From NCBI GenBank assembly GCA_900319865.1, contig ONQD01000006.1, forward strand, positions 1-64,000: a DNA stretch of 64,000 bases, given 5' to 3'. The stretch comes from an uncultured Bacteroidales bacterium. Lineage in GTDB: Bacteria > Bacteroidota > Bacteroidia > Bacteroidales > P3. Below, in pieces: positions 1 to 9,800 of the stretch. Position numbers and translations under genes: made by a program. The notes below the pieces were generated by a model, which saw only the letters and a program-made list of their open reading frames with translations, was not told the DNA's origin and ran no database searches. Positions within the stretch are counted from its first letter, which is position 1, and each line of letters starts with the position of its first letter.

Positions 1-1165
1 TGACAGTGTCGAAGGTGTAGTCGTTCCAGCTGTCCAGCATCTTGCCGTGTGCCACTATCCACGGACCGCCGTCGCCCGAGTCCCACGTCAATGTGGCCCT
101 GCCGTATCCCCGCATCGCCACACGCAGGTTTCGCACATCGTGGCACATCACCGTATCGAACCCAACCTCGATAATGGGGAAGTGTGGGTAGGAAACTGAG
201 TAGTAATAAGCAGTATCTCGAATTAATACACCCCCATGATCATTCAAACGGCCAAAAGAGGCTTGGCTTAACCTTCTTTTCCAATTCATTTGACGGTATT
301 TCACCCAAGCAATACTTGTCGTGTCGAGAATGGTGTCGCTCCAAAATGGTGAAACAACATTGTAAAACCTCGTGGGGTTGTGATCCCACAGCCACATTGT
401 TTCCGAAGCCGCAGGGCAACAGGGCGGACTCACCAACCCCGCGCTCATCTCGTTGTTCAGGGCGGTGCTCGCCACAACAAACGAGTCCTCCACCACCACC
501 GCGCTGTCGAACATCACCTCATACAGCGGCAGCACCGGGTCTTGGTCCAAATTGCTGGTCCAGGTCCAAGGCATTAAAGGGTTAGTATGATGAAAAAAAC
601 CGAATGTTTGAGCCGGATAAAGTGTATCTATCGATGGCAGATGTATAAACCTGTGGGGGTGTTCTATTCGCCACGGAGCTGACGCCAACTTCTGGGGACC
701 GGATGATGTTACCTTGTACAGAATGGCCGAATCAGTCACACGGTTTTTCAATGTGGTGTCCCATGTATTGAGGAAAAAATAATCAGGATGGAATTCATGG
801 TCATAAGGCGTATAGGATCTCATCAAAGCTCTAACCGTTGTGTCCATAGGACGCTGCATATAGGCGCATACCGCTATGCCCACTATTTTCAGGGGGTGAT
901 CGGTGAACATTTGCATGCCGCCTATATAATTTCCATCACGCAGATACGAATTACGCATATATCGCTCGAAATTTCCATAACGAAGCCATGCATCGCACAC
1001 AAAAGACCGCCATTCCCCCCTTTCCCCTATAGGCCAAGCCTGAAGATAACTACTGCTGCTATAATAATCTTGTTCCGGCATTGTCAAGGTGTCTCCCACA
1101 GGCCGCTGCGCCTGCACTGCACACACCGTGACAAAAAACAAACAAATAACAAATATCTTTTTCAT
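1..1165 (-). CDS. Large secreted protein, C-terminal part cut by window edge
   Basis: An open frame of 388 codons starts with ATG at 1163-1165 and runs off the left end without a stop. It begins with a clear signal peptide (MKKIFVICLFFVTVCAVQAQ), so the product is exported. The visible part is rich in Trp, Tyr, Asp and Pro and has stretches such as TWDSGDGGPW near the cut edge, the style of Ig/PKD-like surface proteins of Bacteroidota. I recognise no catalytic motif. The style resembles the two type IX cargo proteins at 20.2 and 51.2 kb, so a C-terminal sorting domain may lie outside the window; that is inference. Codons are ordinary and no frameshift was seen. A 36-codon signal-peptide ORF lies 35 bases upstream on the same strand. 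Confidence 0.75.
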   Translation of the reverse strand, partial: MKKIFVICLFFVTVCAVQAQRPVGDTLTMPEQDYYSSSSYLQAWPIGERGEWRSFVCDAWLRYGNFERYMRNSYLRDGNYIGGMQMFTDHPLKIVGIAVCAYMQRPMDTTVRALMRSYTPYDHEFHPDYFFLNTWDTTLKNRVTDSAILYKVTSSGPQKLASAPWRIEHPHRFIHLPSIDTLYPAQTFGFFHHTNPLMPWTWTSNLDQDPVLPLYEVMFDSAVVVEDSFVVASTALNNEMSAGLVSPPCCPAASETMWLWDHNPTRFYNVVSPFWSDTILDTTSIAWVKYRQMNWKRRLSQASFGRLNDHGGVLIRDTAYYYSVSYPHFPIIEVGFDTVMCHDVRNLRVAMRGYGRATLTWDSGDGGPWIVAHGKMLDSWNDYTFDTV

Positions 1166-1200
1166 GACTTTACTTTTTTATTATTTTCATACTTTACTTG

Positions 1201-1311
1201 TCATTCAAACATATAGCCACAACCGTTCATGGGGTTCATCACCAATCTGCTTTGCCCCATCAGAGCATTGCACAGCACACAAACCATCAGAAATAATAAC
1301 GATTTTTTCAT
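1201..1311 (-). CDS. Tiny secreted peptide or remnant of a signal peptide (36 aa)
   Basis: ATG at 1309-1311 opens a 36-residue frame that is almost entirely a signal peptide (KKSLLFLMVCVLCNALMGQ) followed by a 16-residue tail ending at TGA. It lies just upstream of the next secreted gene on the same strand, 35 bases away. Upstream, around 1340-1385, are TTTG and GATATTTG boxes resembling a Bacteroidota promoter. It could be a real small exported peptide, a translated leader for the downstream gene, or the 5' stub of a deleted paralogue. The start of the next gene looks similar (MKK plus hydrophobic core plus Q), which favours a stub. Confidence 0.4.
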   Translation of the reverse strand: MKKSLLFLMVCVLCNALMGQSRLVMNPMNGCGYMFE

Positions 1312-1617
1312 AACATCAATACCTTTATATCTATAAGCAATGGTCTAATTGTACAAATATCAAACGATTACAGCTTTAAAAACAAAACTCTTTCGTATTG
1401 CAAATTGCAAACGAATGATACATTTTTAACATTTTTGGTTGATATTTGACCGGCATTTCATCCATCTCCACCACCCACTTGTTGCGAATACATGTATTTC
1501 ATTTTGAGCCTCAAGTCAGGAAATCCCATAGCGTACGCATTGATGTAATAACCAGATTGTTCAGCCAACATAATACAATTCCCGAACAATTCATCCTTCC
1601 GTTTGCGAAATAATTCT

Positions 1618-1625
1618 TATCTTTG
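1618..1625 (+). promoter_or_regulatory. -7 box (TATCTTTG) for the HEAT-like gene
   Basis: A perfect TAnnTTTG box of the Bacteroidota primary sigma factor. Transcription would begin around 1630, giving a leader of roughly 65 bases before ATG 1698. A TTTG at 1602 is too close to be the -33 element, so the upstream box is not resolved. Confidence 0.55.
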
Positions 1626-1697
1626 CAACCTCAAAACCCACTCCCCTCACCTCCTCCACCACCCCGAAACAATACCACAAAACACAAAACCCACATT

Positions 1698-2213
1698 ATG
1701 CAACCCAACAACGACAATACACAATCCTCACTCACCCGCTACCTCGGCAGCTCGTTGGGTGTAGCCGACGCACGCCGTGTGGCCTCCAACATCCCCGCCT
1801 CCCGGCTGTTCGACCTCCTGTTCCACGACGACCCGCACGTGGCCGGCAATGCCGCCTGGGCTCTCACCCACAAACCCACCGCCGAAATCGCCACCCTTCC
1901 TCAACCGCAACTCATCAACCTCGCCATCGCCACCCCCGTCACCTCCCTCCGCCGCCTGGTGCTCAACCTCATCAACCGCCAAGGCATAGCCCCCGACGAC
2001 ATCCGCACCGACTTCCTCGACTTCTGCCTCCACCACATGCTCAGCCTCGACGAACCCACCGGCGTCCAAACCCTCTGCATGAAACTGGCCCACTCCATGT
2101 GCAGCCACTATCCCGAACTGCAACGCGAATTCCTCGAAACCCTCGCACTGATGCACCCCGAAAACTACAATCCCGGCCTCCGCTGCCTAATAAACAAGGT
2201 CAAATCATTCTAA
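1698..2213 (+). CDS. Small HEAT-repeat-like protein, unknown function
   Basis: A 171-residue, mostly helical, soluble protein. Residues about 25-75 read as HEAT-type helix pairs (LLFHDDPHVAGNAAWALTH, then helices ending in LVLNLINR), so a scaffold or protein-binding role is likely. There is no signal peptide, membrane segment or catalytic motif. The frame is open upstream to 1623, but that extension is proline-rich (PSPPPPPR) and overlaps the -7 box at 1618-1625, so I start at ATG 1698. It is a single-gene unit on the plus strand, convergent with the NRPS operon. Similar short HEAT proteins occur in Bacteroidota without assigned function; DNA alkylation repair-like folds are an alternative I cannot exclude. 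Confidence 0.7.
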   Translation: MQPNNDNTQSSLTRYLGSSLGVADARRVASNIPASRLFDLLFHDDPHVAGNAAWALTHKPTAEIATLPQPQLINLAIATPVTSLRRLVLNLINRQGIAPDDIRTDFLDFCLHHMLSLDEPTGVQTLCMKLAHSMCSHYPELQREFLETLALMHPENYNPGLRCLINKVKSF

Positions 2214-2446
2214 CACAACAATTTACCGCCATACAATCCACTTCAATCCACAGCCCACTCCGCCCCCTCTCCACTCCCGCCCCAGCTTCGCTAACTCTTA
2301 AGCTCTTAATCACCCCTTAATAAGCCGTTCTTAACCTTGGAAATTAAAAACGGGTCGTTAAGTCATGAGTAAGGGGTGGAGTGAAAGCGGAGGCGGAACA
2401 ATGGCCGGGCGAACCTTCAGCGAACCTACAGCGGGGGTAGGGCGAA
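2214..2446. other. Convergent intergenic region with a fragment of the dispersed repeat
   Basis: No gene seen. Around 2405-2437 there are spaced AGCGAACC units resembling the tail of the repeats at 34.8 and 62.9 kb. Near 2300-2340 a CACCCCTTA..AAGCC..TTAACC motif resembles a stretch around 23130-23160. No clear terminator hairpin with a T-run was found for either converging gene. Confidence 0.35.
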
Positions 2447-3796
2447 TCAGCTTTGGGTGTCGGCGGGTTCTTTCAGTTTCAACTCCACATGGGAGAGCTT
2501 GTGGATAAGGACGATGGCGAGCACCACGATGGCGTAGGCAATGAGATAGCTGTACCACAGCAACTGAGGCGAGGTGCGCGACATAATCCAGAGTACCGGT
2601 ATCACGGTGAGCGAGAGGGCAAACGAGATGAAAAGTGCCATGCGGTGGTGGCCATAGAGCTTGTACACTATCATCATGACGTAGATGTAGCAGAAGGGGA
2701 TGAAACTGACCGAGAAGATGCGCAGCGCACGTGCGCCTTCGGTCACGAAGGCGACCTCGTCGGCACCGAAAAGGTAAACGATGGATTGCGGCCACACGAG
2801 CACATAGACACAGGTGACAATCATGGCCACAGTGATGAAGCGGAAAGCATGACGCAGCACCATACGCAATCCCTGCTCATCGCCTTTGCCCGCCTGCACC
2901 GCTCCGAGCGACTGAAGGGTTTGGCAGGTGCCAGAGAGGAAGAGGTTGTAAATCTGCAAGAGGTTCATGCAGACGGCGAAAGCGAAGATGCCTGTGCGTC
3001 CCAGGGTGGAAAGCACAATGGAATTGGCCGAAAACAGCAGGAGGGTGAGACAGATAGAGGCAATGGCCAGCGGCGCGCCCTGCGAGATGATTTTGCCATA
3101 GAGGGAGCGGGCAGGGACCGAGTCGGACAGGGAGAAGTCGAACCGGAGCCGCCGGTTTTCAGGTTTCCACCAGTGGGTCAGCAGGATGGCTATGCCTACC
3201 ACATGCCCCACTACAGTGGCCGACGAGGAGCCGGCGATGCCCCAGTCGAACCACTTGATAAACACGATGTCGAGGAAGAGATTGAGCACATTGTCGACAA
3301 TCACCGCCAGGGACACCAGTTTGGGTTTGCCGTCAACGCCCACCATAGTGGAGAGCCCGAACATGAGTATGTAGACCGGGCTGCCGATGAGAAGCACACG
3401 CATGTAGTCGTTGGCCAAGGGCAGGATGTGGTCGTTGCTGCACAGCATGCGGGCAGTGGCGTCGGGGAACAGCAGTCCGCCGAAAATGGTGAGCAGCAGT
3501 CCCAAACAGGCACTGAGGCTGAGGGCACGGGTAAAATAGCGGCGGGCTTCGGCCAGGTTGTTGCGGCCCAGGGCAAAGGCCACGAGCATGCCGGCACCTG
3601 CATTGATGAGCAGGTGGAGGGTGAAGATGAACTGGTTGATGGGCTTGGAGAGGTTGATGGCGCTGACGCCGTCCTCGCTGATGAGATTGCCGACAATGAT
3701 GCCGTCGACCACATTGCCCATACAGGCCGAGAGGGCCACAAGGATGAAGGCCCAGAGGTAGCTATGGAACTGTTTGGTGATACTCTTGGATTCCAT
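2447..3796 (-). CDS. MATE family multidrug/metabolite exporter
   Basis: A 449-residue inner-membrane protein with about twelve hydrophobic segments in two similar halves, the length and layout of MATE transporters. The N-terminus (FILVALSACMGNVVDGIIVG) matches the family's first helix and loop. MATE proteins export cationic or amphipathic compounds in exchange for Na+ or H+. It is the last gene of the NRPS operon: its ATG lies 6 bases after the NRPS stop, so it is almost certainly co-transcribed and probably exports the NRPS product, giving self-protection. The substrate is inference from position only. Confidence 0.88.
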   Translation of the reverse strand: MESKSITKQFHSYLWAFILVALSACMGNVVDGIIVGNLISEDGVSAINLSKPINQFIFTLHLLINAGAGMLVAFALGRNNLAEARRYFTRALSLSACLGLLLTIFGGLLFPDATARMLCSNDHILPLANDYMRVLLIGSPVYILMFGLSTMVGVDGKPKLVSLAVIVDNVLNLFLDIVFIKWFDWGIAGSSSATVVGHVVGIAILLTHWWKPENRRLRFDFSLSDSVPARSLYGKIISQGAPLAIASICLTLLLFSANSIVLSTLGRTGIFAFAVCMNLLQIYNLFLSGTCQTLQSLGAVQAGKGDEQGLRMVLRHAFRFITVAMIVTCVYVLVWPQSIVYLFGADEVAFVTEGARALRIFSVSFIPFCYIYVMMIVYKLYGHHRMALFISFALSLTVIPVLWIMSRTSPQLLWYSYLIAYAIVVLAIVLIHKLSHVELKLKEPADTQS

Positions 3797-3802
3797 AGCC
3801 TG

Positions 3803-6800
3803 CTATTCGAAGAAGCCAAAGCCGCCCAGGGCGGTAAGCATACGTTCAACATAATCCCACGAGGTGGGCGACCAGGCAAAGCCGAGGCGGTAAAGCACCT
3901 GGGTGGTGTATTCGTTGTCGCGGGCCACGTCAGTGGTTTTCATGCCGTGGGCCATATCCTGATAGGCCAGCAGCGAGGCCATCTGGCGAGCCTTCTGGGG
4001 GTCGTTTTTGGCGAGGTCCATAGCCGAGTCGAATTCCTCCTGCTCCACAAAACGGATACCGTTGCCCACGGTGGAGAGTCCGGCCAGGACATCACCGAGG
4101 AACTGGGTGTGGATGTTGAAGGGATGGAACACACAGCAGGGCTTGGGCGTGGTGGCGAGGAGGACAATGGCGTGGCTCACCTCGTTGATGGGCGAGAACT
4201 CCACGCGTTTGCTGCGCATGCCGTAGGGGCAGCAGCCCAGCATGTTGTACACCTTGATGCGGCCCATGAACGAGTTGGTGGAGAAGTTGGCCTGGAACTC
4301 GCCGTCGGTGCTGCGGGCGGCAAGATTGCCCACACGCATAATCTTGGCGCAGAGGCCATGCGAGGCCACCGCCTCGAGGATGAGCCGTTCGGCCATATAC
4401 TTGGAGAAGATGTACTTATTACCGAGATACTGGCCCATGTAGAGGCGCTGTTCGGTAAAGACATCAGAGCCAGCCTCGCCAGCCCAGAGGCCGCGGGTGC
4501 TGGCCGTGGAGATGTGCACGAGCTTGGCGCCAGTCTTGATGCAGAAGTCCACACAGCGGCGGGCACCGCCGATGTTGACATCCTCGATTTCAGTGCCTTC
4601 GGAGAAGTGTTTGACTATGGCGGCGCAGTTGAACACGGTGTCCACCTTGAGGGTGGGGTCGAAATCCTCGGTCACATCGCCAAGAACGATGTGGATGCGC
4701 GAGCCGAAGAGCTCTTTGTAGGCATTGGAGAAATAGTAGAAGAGGAGTGTGCGGAGACGGCTTTCGGCCTTTTCCTTGGTCTTGCCGCGGACAAGGCAGT
4801 AGATATTCCCGGCATCGGAGTCGATGAGCTGACGCAGGATGTGAATGCCCAGATAGCCGGTGGCACCGGTGAGCAGCACATCGCCCAGGTTGAGGCGTTC
4901 GCCTTTGCGGAAGGAATCGAGCGTGTTGAACTGCAGCAGATTGTTGATAGCGGTATAGTCGTAGTGCGCCACCTCGTCGGCACCGGGGCCTTCGGCGGGA
5001 GAGCCGGTGACCAGAGCGGCCAACTGGCGGGGAGTGGGATTGGCAAAGACATCGCCGTAGGCCACATGCATGCCGGCCTTGTCGGCCTCGATGATGACAC
5101 GGGTGACCACGAGCGAGGTGCCGCCGAGCTCAAAGAAGTTGTCGGTAGCACCCACCTTGTCCATCTGAAGGATAGAGGCAAAGATGTCGCAGAAGGTGCG
5201 TTCGGCATCGTTGCGCGGAGCCTCGTAGGCAGCAGCCACAGCCAACTGGGGTTCGGGCAGGGCCTTGACGTCGGTTTTGCCGTTGGGGGTGGTGGGCATT
5301 TCGGCCAGCTGGAGGTAGGCGGTGGGCACCATGTACTGGGTGAGACTGCGCGAGATTTCGGCCTTGAGCTGGTCGGGAGCGATGGTGCGGTCGGCGGTAT
5401 AGTAGGCGCATAGGTGCTCTTTGCCGTTCAGTTTGCGAATCATAATGACCACCTTCTTCATACCGTCCACCTTGAGCATGACGTTTTCGATCTCGCCAAG
5501 TTCGATGCGGAGGCCACGGAGTTTGATTTGGTGGTCGGTGCGGCCCAGGATGATAACATCACCGTCGGGGAGCCAACGGGCATAGTCGCCCGACTTATAG
5601 ATACGCTCACCGTGATAGTCGACGAAACGTTCGCGGTTGATTTGGTCGAGATTGTTGTAGCCTAGGGCTACGCCGCGGCCTCCAATATAGAGCTCGCCAA
5701 CCACGCCCACGGGTAGCTCGTTGCCATCAGAGTCGACGATGAACTCCTTGACATTGAGCTGGGGTTTGCCCACGGTGATGAGGCTGGAAGTGGTAAGCTC
5801 CTTGTTGTTCGAAGCCACCGTATTCTCGGTGGGGCCGTAGCAGTTGAAAATGCGGGCGAAGGTAACCTGACGGAGCTGCTGGAGCAGCTGGTCGGGGAAC
5901 TTTTCGCCGCCGGCACGGCAAATCTTGACGCTGGCGAGAGCCTTGCAGAACTCGTCGCTGGTGAGCCAAGTGAGCCAACGGGAGGGAGTGCCGGAGACCA
6001 TGTTGATGTGTTGGTCGGCGATGAGGCGGGCAAGGTCGAGGGGGTTATTGGCCTGTTCCTCGGTGGCAAGGATGAGAGTTTTGCCATTGAAGAAAGAGGT
6101 GCCGATATCCTGAAGTGCGGCATCGAACGAAATGGTGGTGACGCTGAGCAGGCGGTCGGCATCGGTGAGGATGGCGTGGGCCAGGACGTTGCCGGGATGA
6201 CCGTAGAGATAATTGCAAATGCCTGCATGGCGGAGCATCACGCCCTTGGGACGACCGGTGGAGCCAGAGGTATAGATGAGATAGGCAAGGTCGTCAGTGG
6301 TAATGTCGGGTTCGGAATAGGGCTGGTTGTCCTGCAAGAGGTCTTCCACATTGATGGCCTTGCCCTCGGGGAGGGAGTCCATGCGGTCGGCAGTGGTGAT
6401 GATGAAGCGGGCGTCGCTATCCTCGAGGATGAGCTTGATGCGGTCGGCAGGATAGTCGGGGTCGCAGGGGATATAGGCGGAGCCGGTTTTGAGCACGCTG
6501 AACAGCGAGAGGATGAGACGGCTGGTGCGCGGCAGCAGTAACGCCACACGGTCGCGCGGGTGGACGCCACGGGCCTGCAGGGAAGCGGCCATGCGGGTGG
6601 TGATGTCGTCCATCTGGCGATAGGTGAACGAAGCATCGACGGCAACCAGAGCCTCGTGGTCGGGCTGGCTTTGGGCGAAGTGACCGATGCACTGATGGAA
6701 GAAACGGAAGGGGGCTTCGCCGACAGCGGTTTGGCGGATGTGTTCCAACTCGTCGGCCTGACGGGGGCTGACAATGGAGAGAGCGCGGACGCGGAGGTCG

Positions 6801-9800
6801 GGCTGGGACACCATGCGGTCGGCCACCGCAACAATGCTCTCGGCCAGATTGGCGGCAATAGCCGGGGTGTAGAGAGCATCATCGTATTGCACCACCACAC
6901 CGCGGTCCTCAATCTTGATATTGATTTTGAACTTAGGCACATTGAGCTCGAGCAATTCGTGGTGCAAGGGCTGACCGCCGACAGAGTATTGCGACAGCAC
7001 GCCCACCTGATAGGCATAGGCAATGGCGGGACGGAAGGAATAGTCGGTGGCGATGCGGGCGAAAGGATAATCCTCGTGGCGAAGGGTGTCGGTGAAGGTC
7101 TGACCGGTGGACTGTAGGAACTGGGCTACCGAGACATCGTCGATAGCGATGCCGAGAGCGAGAGTGTTGACAAACATGCCCACGGTGTCGGCAATGCGGA
7201 GGTTGGAGCGGCCGCTGCTGACGGTGCAGAGATAGACTTCGCGGTTGTTGGTGTAGCGCGAAACGACATAAGCGGTGGCGGCGAGGAAAAGGTGGGCCGG
7301 GGTGATGCCCTGCTGACGGCAGAAAGACTCGGCACGGGAGAAGTCGGGCAGACAAACGGCCTCGCCTATATGGCCGACAGTATCGGTGGCGGGGAGATCG
7401 GGAGGTATTTCGCTGGCACCCTCGCAGGTTTGCAGCTTCTGTGCAAAGAACTGCTGCGACTGGAGGAACGAGTCGGACTGCTCGGCCTGCTGTTGGTCGG
7501 ACACAAAATCGAGATAGGAATAGCTCTCCTTCTCGACAGAGCCGCCTTCGAGGATGGCACAAATCTGCCGGATGAAGAGGTCGGCCGAGCCACCATCGAA
7601 CACCAGATGGTGGAGATCCATAAGCAGATGGACGCCCGACGGGGTGGTTACCACCTCGAAGCGATAGAGAGTGTCTTTCTGAAGGTTGAAGGGACGGACA
7701 AAATCGGTTTTATATTGCTGGAGCTGGTCGTCGGAGAGGGAAGACTGCTTCACCTCGACGGGCTGAGCCCCTTCGATGGTCTGGACAATGGTGTCGCCCT
7801 CGGTGGTGAAATGAACGCCCAACTCGGGATGGCACTCGGCCACCTGACGCACAGCGTCGGAAAGACGGGAAGCATCAGTACCGGTGGGGAAAGAGAGCAG
7901 ATAGGGAATATTGTAGATGGTAGAAGTGGGATTTTTGAGACACTCGAAATAGACACCCGTCTGGGCATAGGACAGAGGCACGGACGAGAGGGCGGGACGG
8001 GCCGCCGAGGGTGCGGAAGAGGGGATGCCGCCCTGCATCATCTGTTTCAGTATCTCGTTCTCGATGCTCTGAATGGAGGCTGTTTTGACCAAAGAACGGG
8101 AGTCGAGGGCCACGCCGAAGCGCTTGTTGACCTGGACAGCCAGCTTGATGGCCGAGATAGAAGTGAGGCCGGCATAGCCGAGAAGGGTGGTGACGGAGAA
8201 ATCGGTATTGCCCACGATGGCGGCCACCATGCCGTGGAGCTCCTCTTCGAGGACATTCATGGGGATGTGCGACTCCTCGACAGGGGCGGCCTTCTTTTCG
8301 GGTTTAGGAAGGGCGCGCTTGTTGACTTTTTGGTTCTGATTGAGCGGGATGGCATCAATCTGCATGGTAACCGCCGGCACCATGTAGGGCGGTTTTGTGT
8401 CGAGAATAAACTGATTGAGGGCTTCGATGTCGACGGGACTATCGCTGACGACATAGGCAGCGATGAACTTGCCGCCGCCTTCCTCGTCGAAAGCCTGGAC
8501 GGTGGCATCGCGGATGCCGGGGAACTCGCGGATGACACTTTCCACCTCCTTGAGCTCGATGCGGAAACCACGAATCTTGACCTGTCCGTCGCGGCGACCC
8601 ACAAACTGGATATCGCCCGAGGGGAGGTAGCGCACGAGGTCGCCGGTGCGGTAGACGCGCGCATATTTGGCATCGGAAGTGAAAGGATTGGAGATGAACA
8701 CCTCGGCAGTTTTTTCGGGGCGGTTGAGATAGCCACGGCTGACCTGAGGGCCGGAGGCCCAAAGCTCACCAGTGGCGCCGACGGGCAGACGATGGCCGTT
8801 GGGGTCGACCACATAGAGACGGAGATTGTCGAGGGGTTTGCCGATGGGGATTTCCTTCATCTTGCGGTCTACAAGATATGTAGTGGTGAAGATGGTGCAC
8901 TCGGTAGGTCCATAGCCGTTGTAGAACTTGAACCCAGTGGGGGGCGTGAGGGTGGCCAGTTTCTCGCCGCCGGAAGAGAGGTGGAGGAGAGAATGGCAGT
9001 CAATGCCAGTGGCAAACTGATAGGCCACCTGTGTGGTCATGAACGAATGGGTGATGCCGGACTGCTCGAAATAGTCGTTGAGCGCAACGAGGTCGAGGCG
9101 CAGCTCCTCGGGAACAATATAAACGGAAGCGCCACAAGTGAGGGCGGGATAGAGATCCATCATGCAGGCATCGAAGCCATAACTGGCATAGGCGGCCACA
9201 CGGTGCTGGGGAGCAAGGGAGTAGTAGCGCTGATACCAATGGCAGAAAGCGACGATGTTGGATTGGAGGAGTTGGCAGCCCTTGGGCACACCGGTGGAGC
9301 CAGAAGTGTAGAGAAGGATGAAAAGGCTATCGGGGCTGGGTCCATGGGGCAGCGTGTGGGTGGCAGGGAGGGATGGGAGGTCGCGGGTGAAAAGAACATC
9401 GCCCTGGTACTCGTCGACCAACGGACGGAGAGACTCGTCGGCAATGAGAAGCTTGGCATCGGCGTCCTGCATCATGAAATTGAGACGTTCGCGGGGATAG
9501 CTGGGGTCGAGCGGCTGATAGGCGCAACCGGCCTTGAGCACACCGAGCGAGGCAATAGCCATCCACTCGCACCGGGGGATGAGCACTGATACCACATCGC
9601 CTTCGCCCAAACCCTTGGACGAGATGGCGGCGGCAATACGGTTGCTGAGGTCGTCGACCTGAGCGTAGGTGTAGCGAGCATCCTTGTAGACAACGGCCAC
9701 GTTGTCGGGTGTGGACTGGGCCTGGGAGCGGAACAGAGAGACGATGGTTTGGGTGGCATCATAGTCGACATCGTTCCGGTTGAAGTCGTCGAGCACTTCT

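Noticed and set aside
2453..5413. A 986-codon plus-strand open frame opposite the MATE and NRPS genes
   Set aside because: It is a shadow: composition is rich in His, Gly, Glu and Val in the pattern of a reverse-complement reading, and the minus strand carries intact MATE and NRPS motifs across the same bases.
7292..9589. A 765-codon plus-strand open frame opposite the NRPS
   Set aside because: Same reason; the NRPS domains on the minus strand explain the sequence fully.
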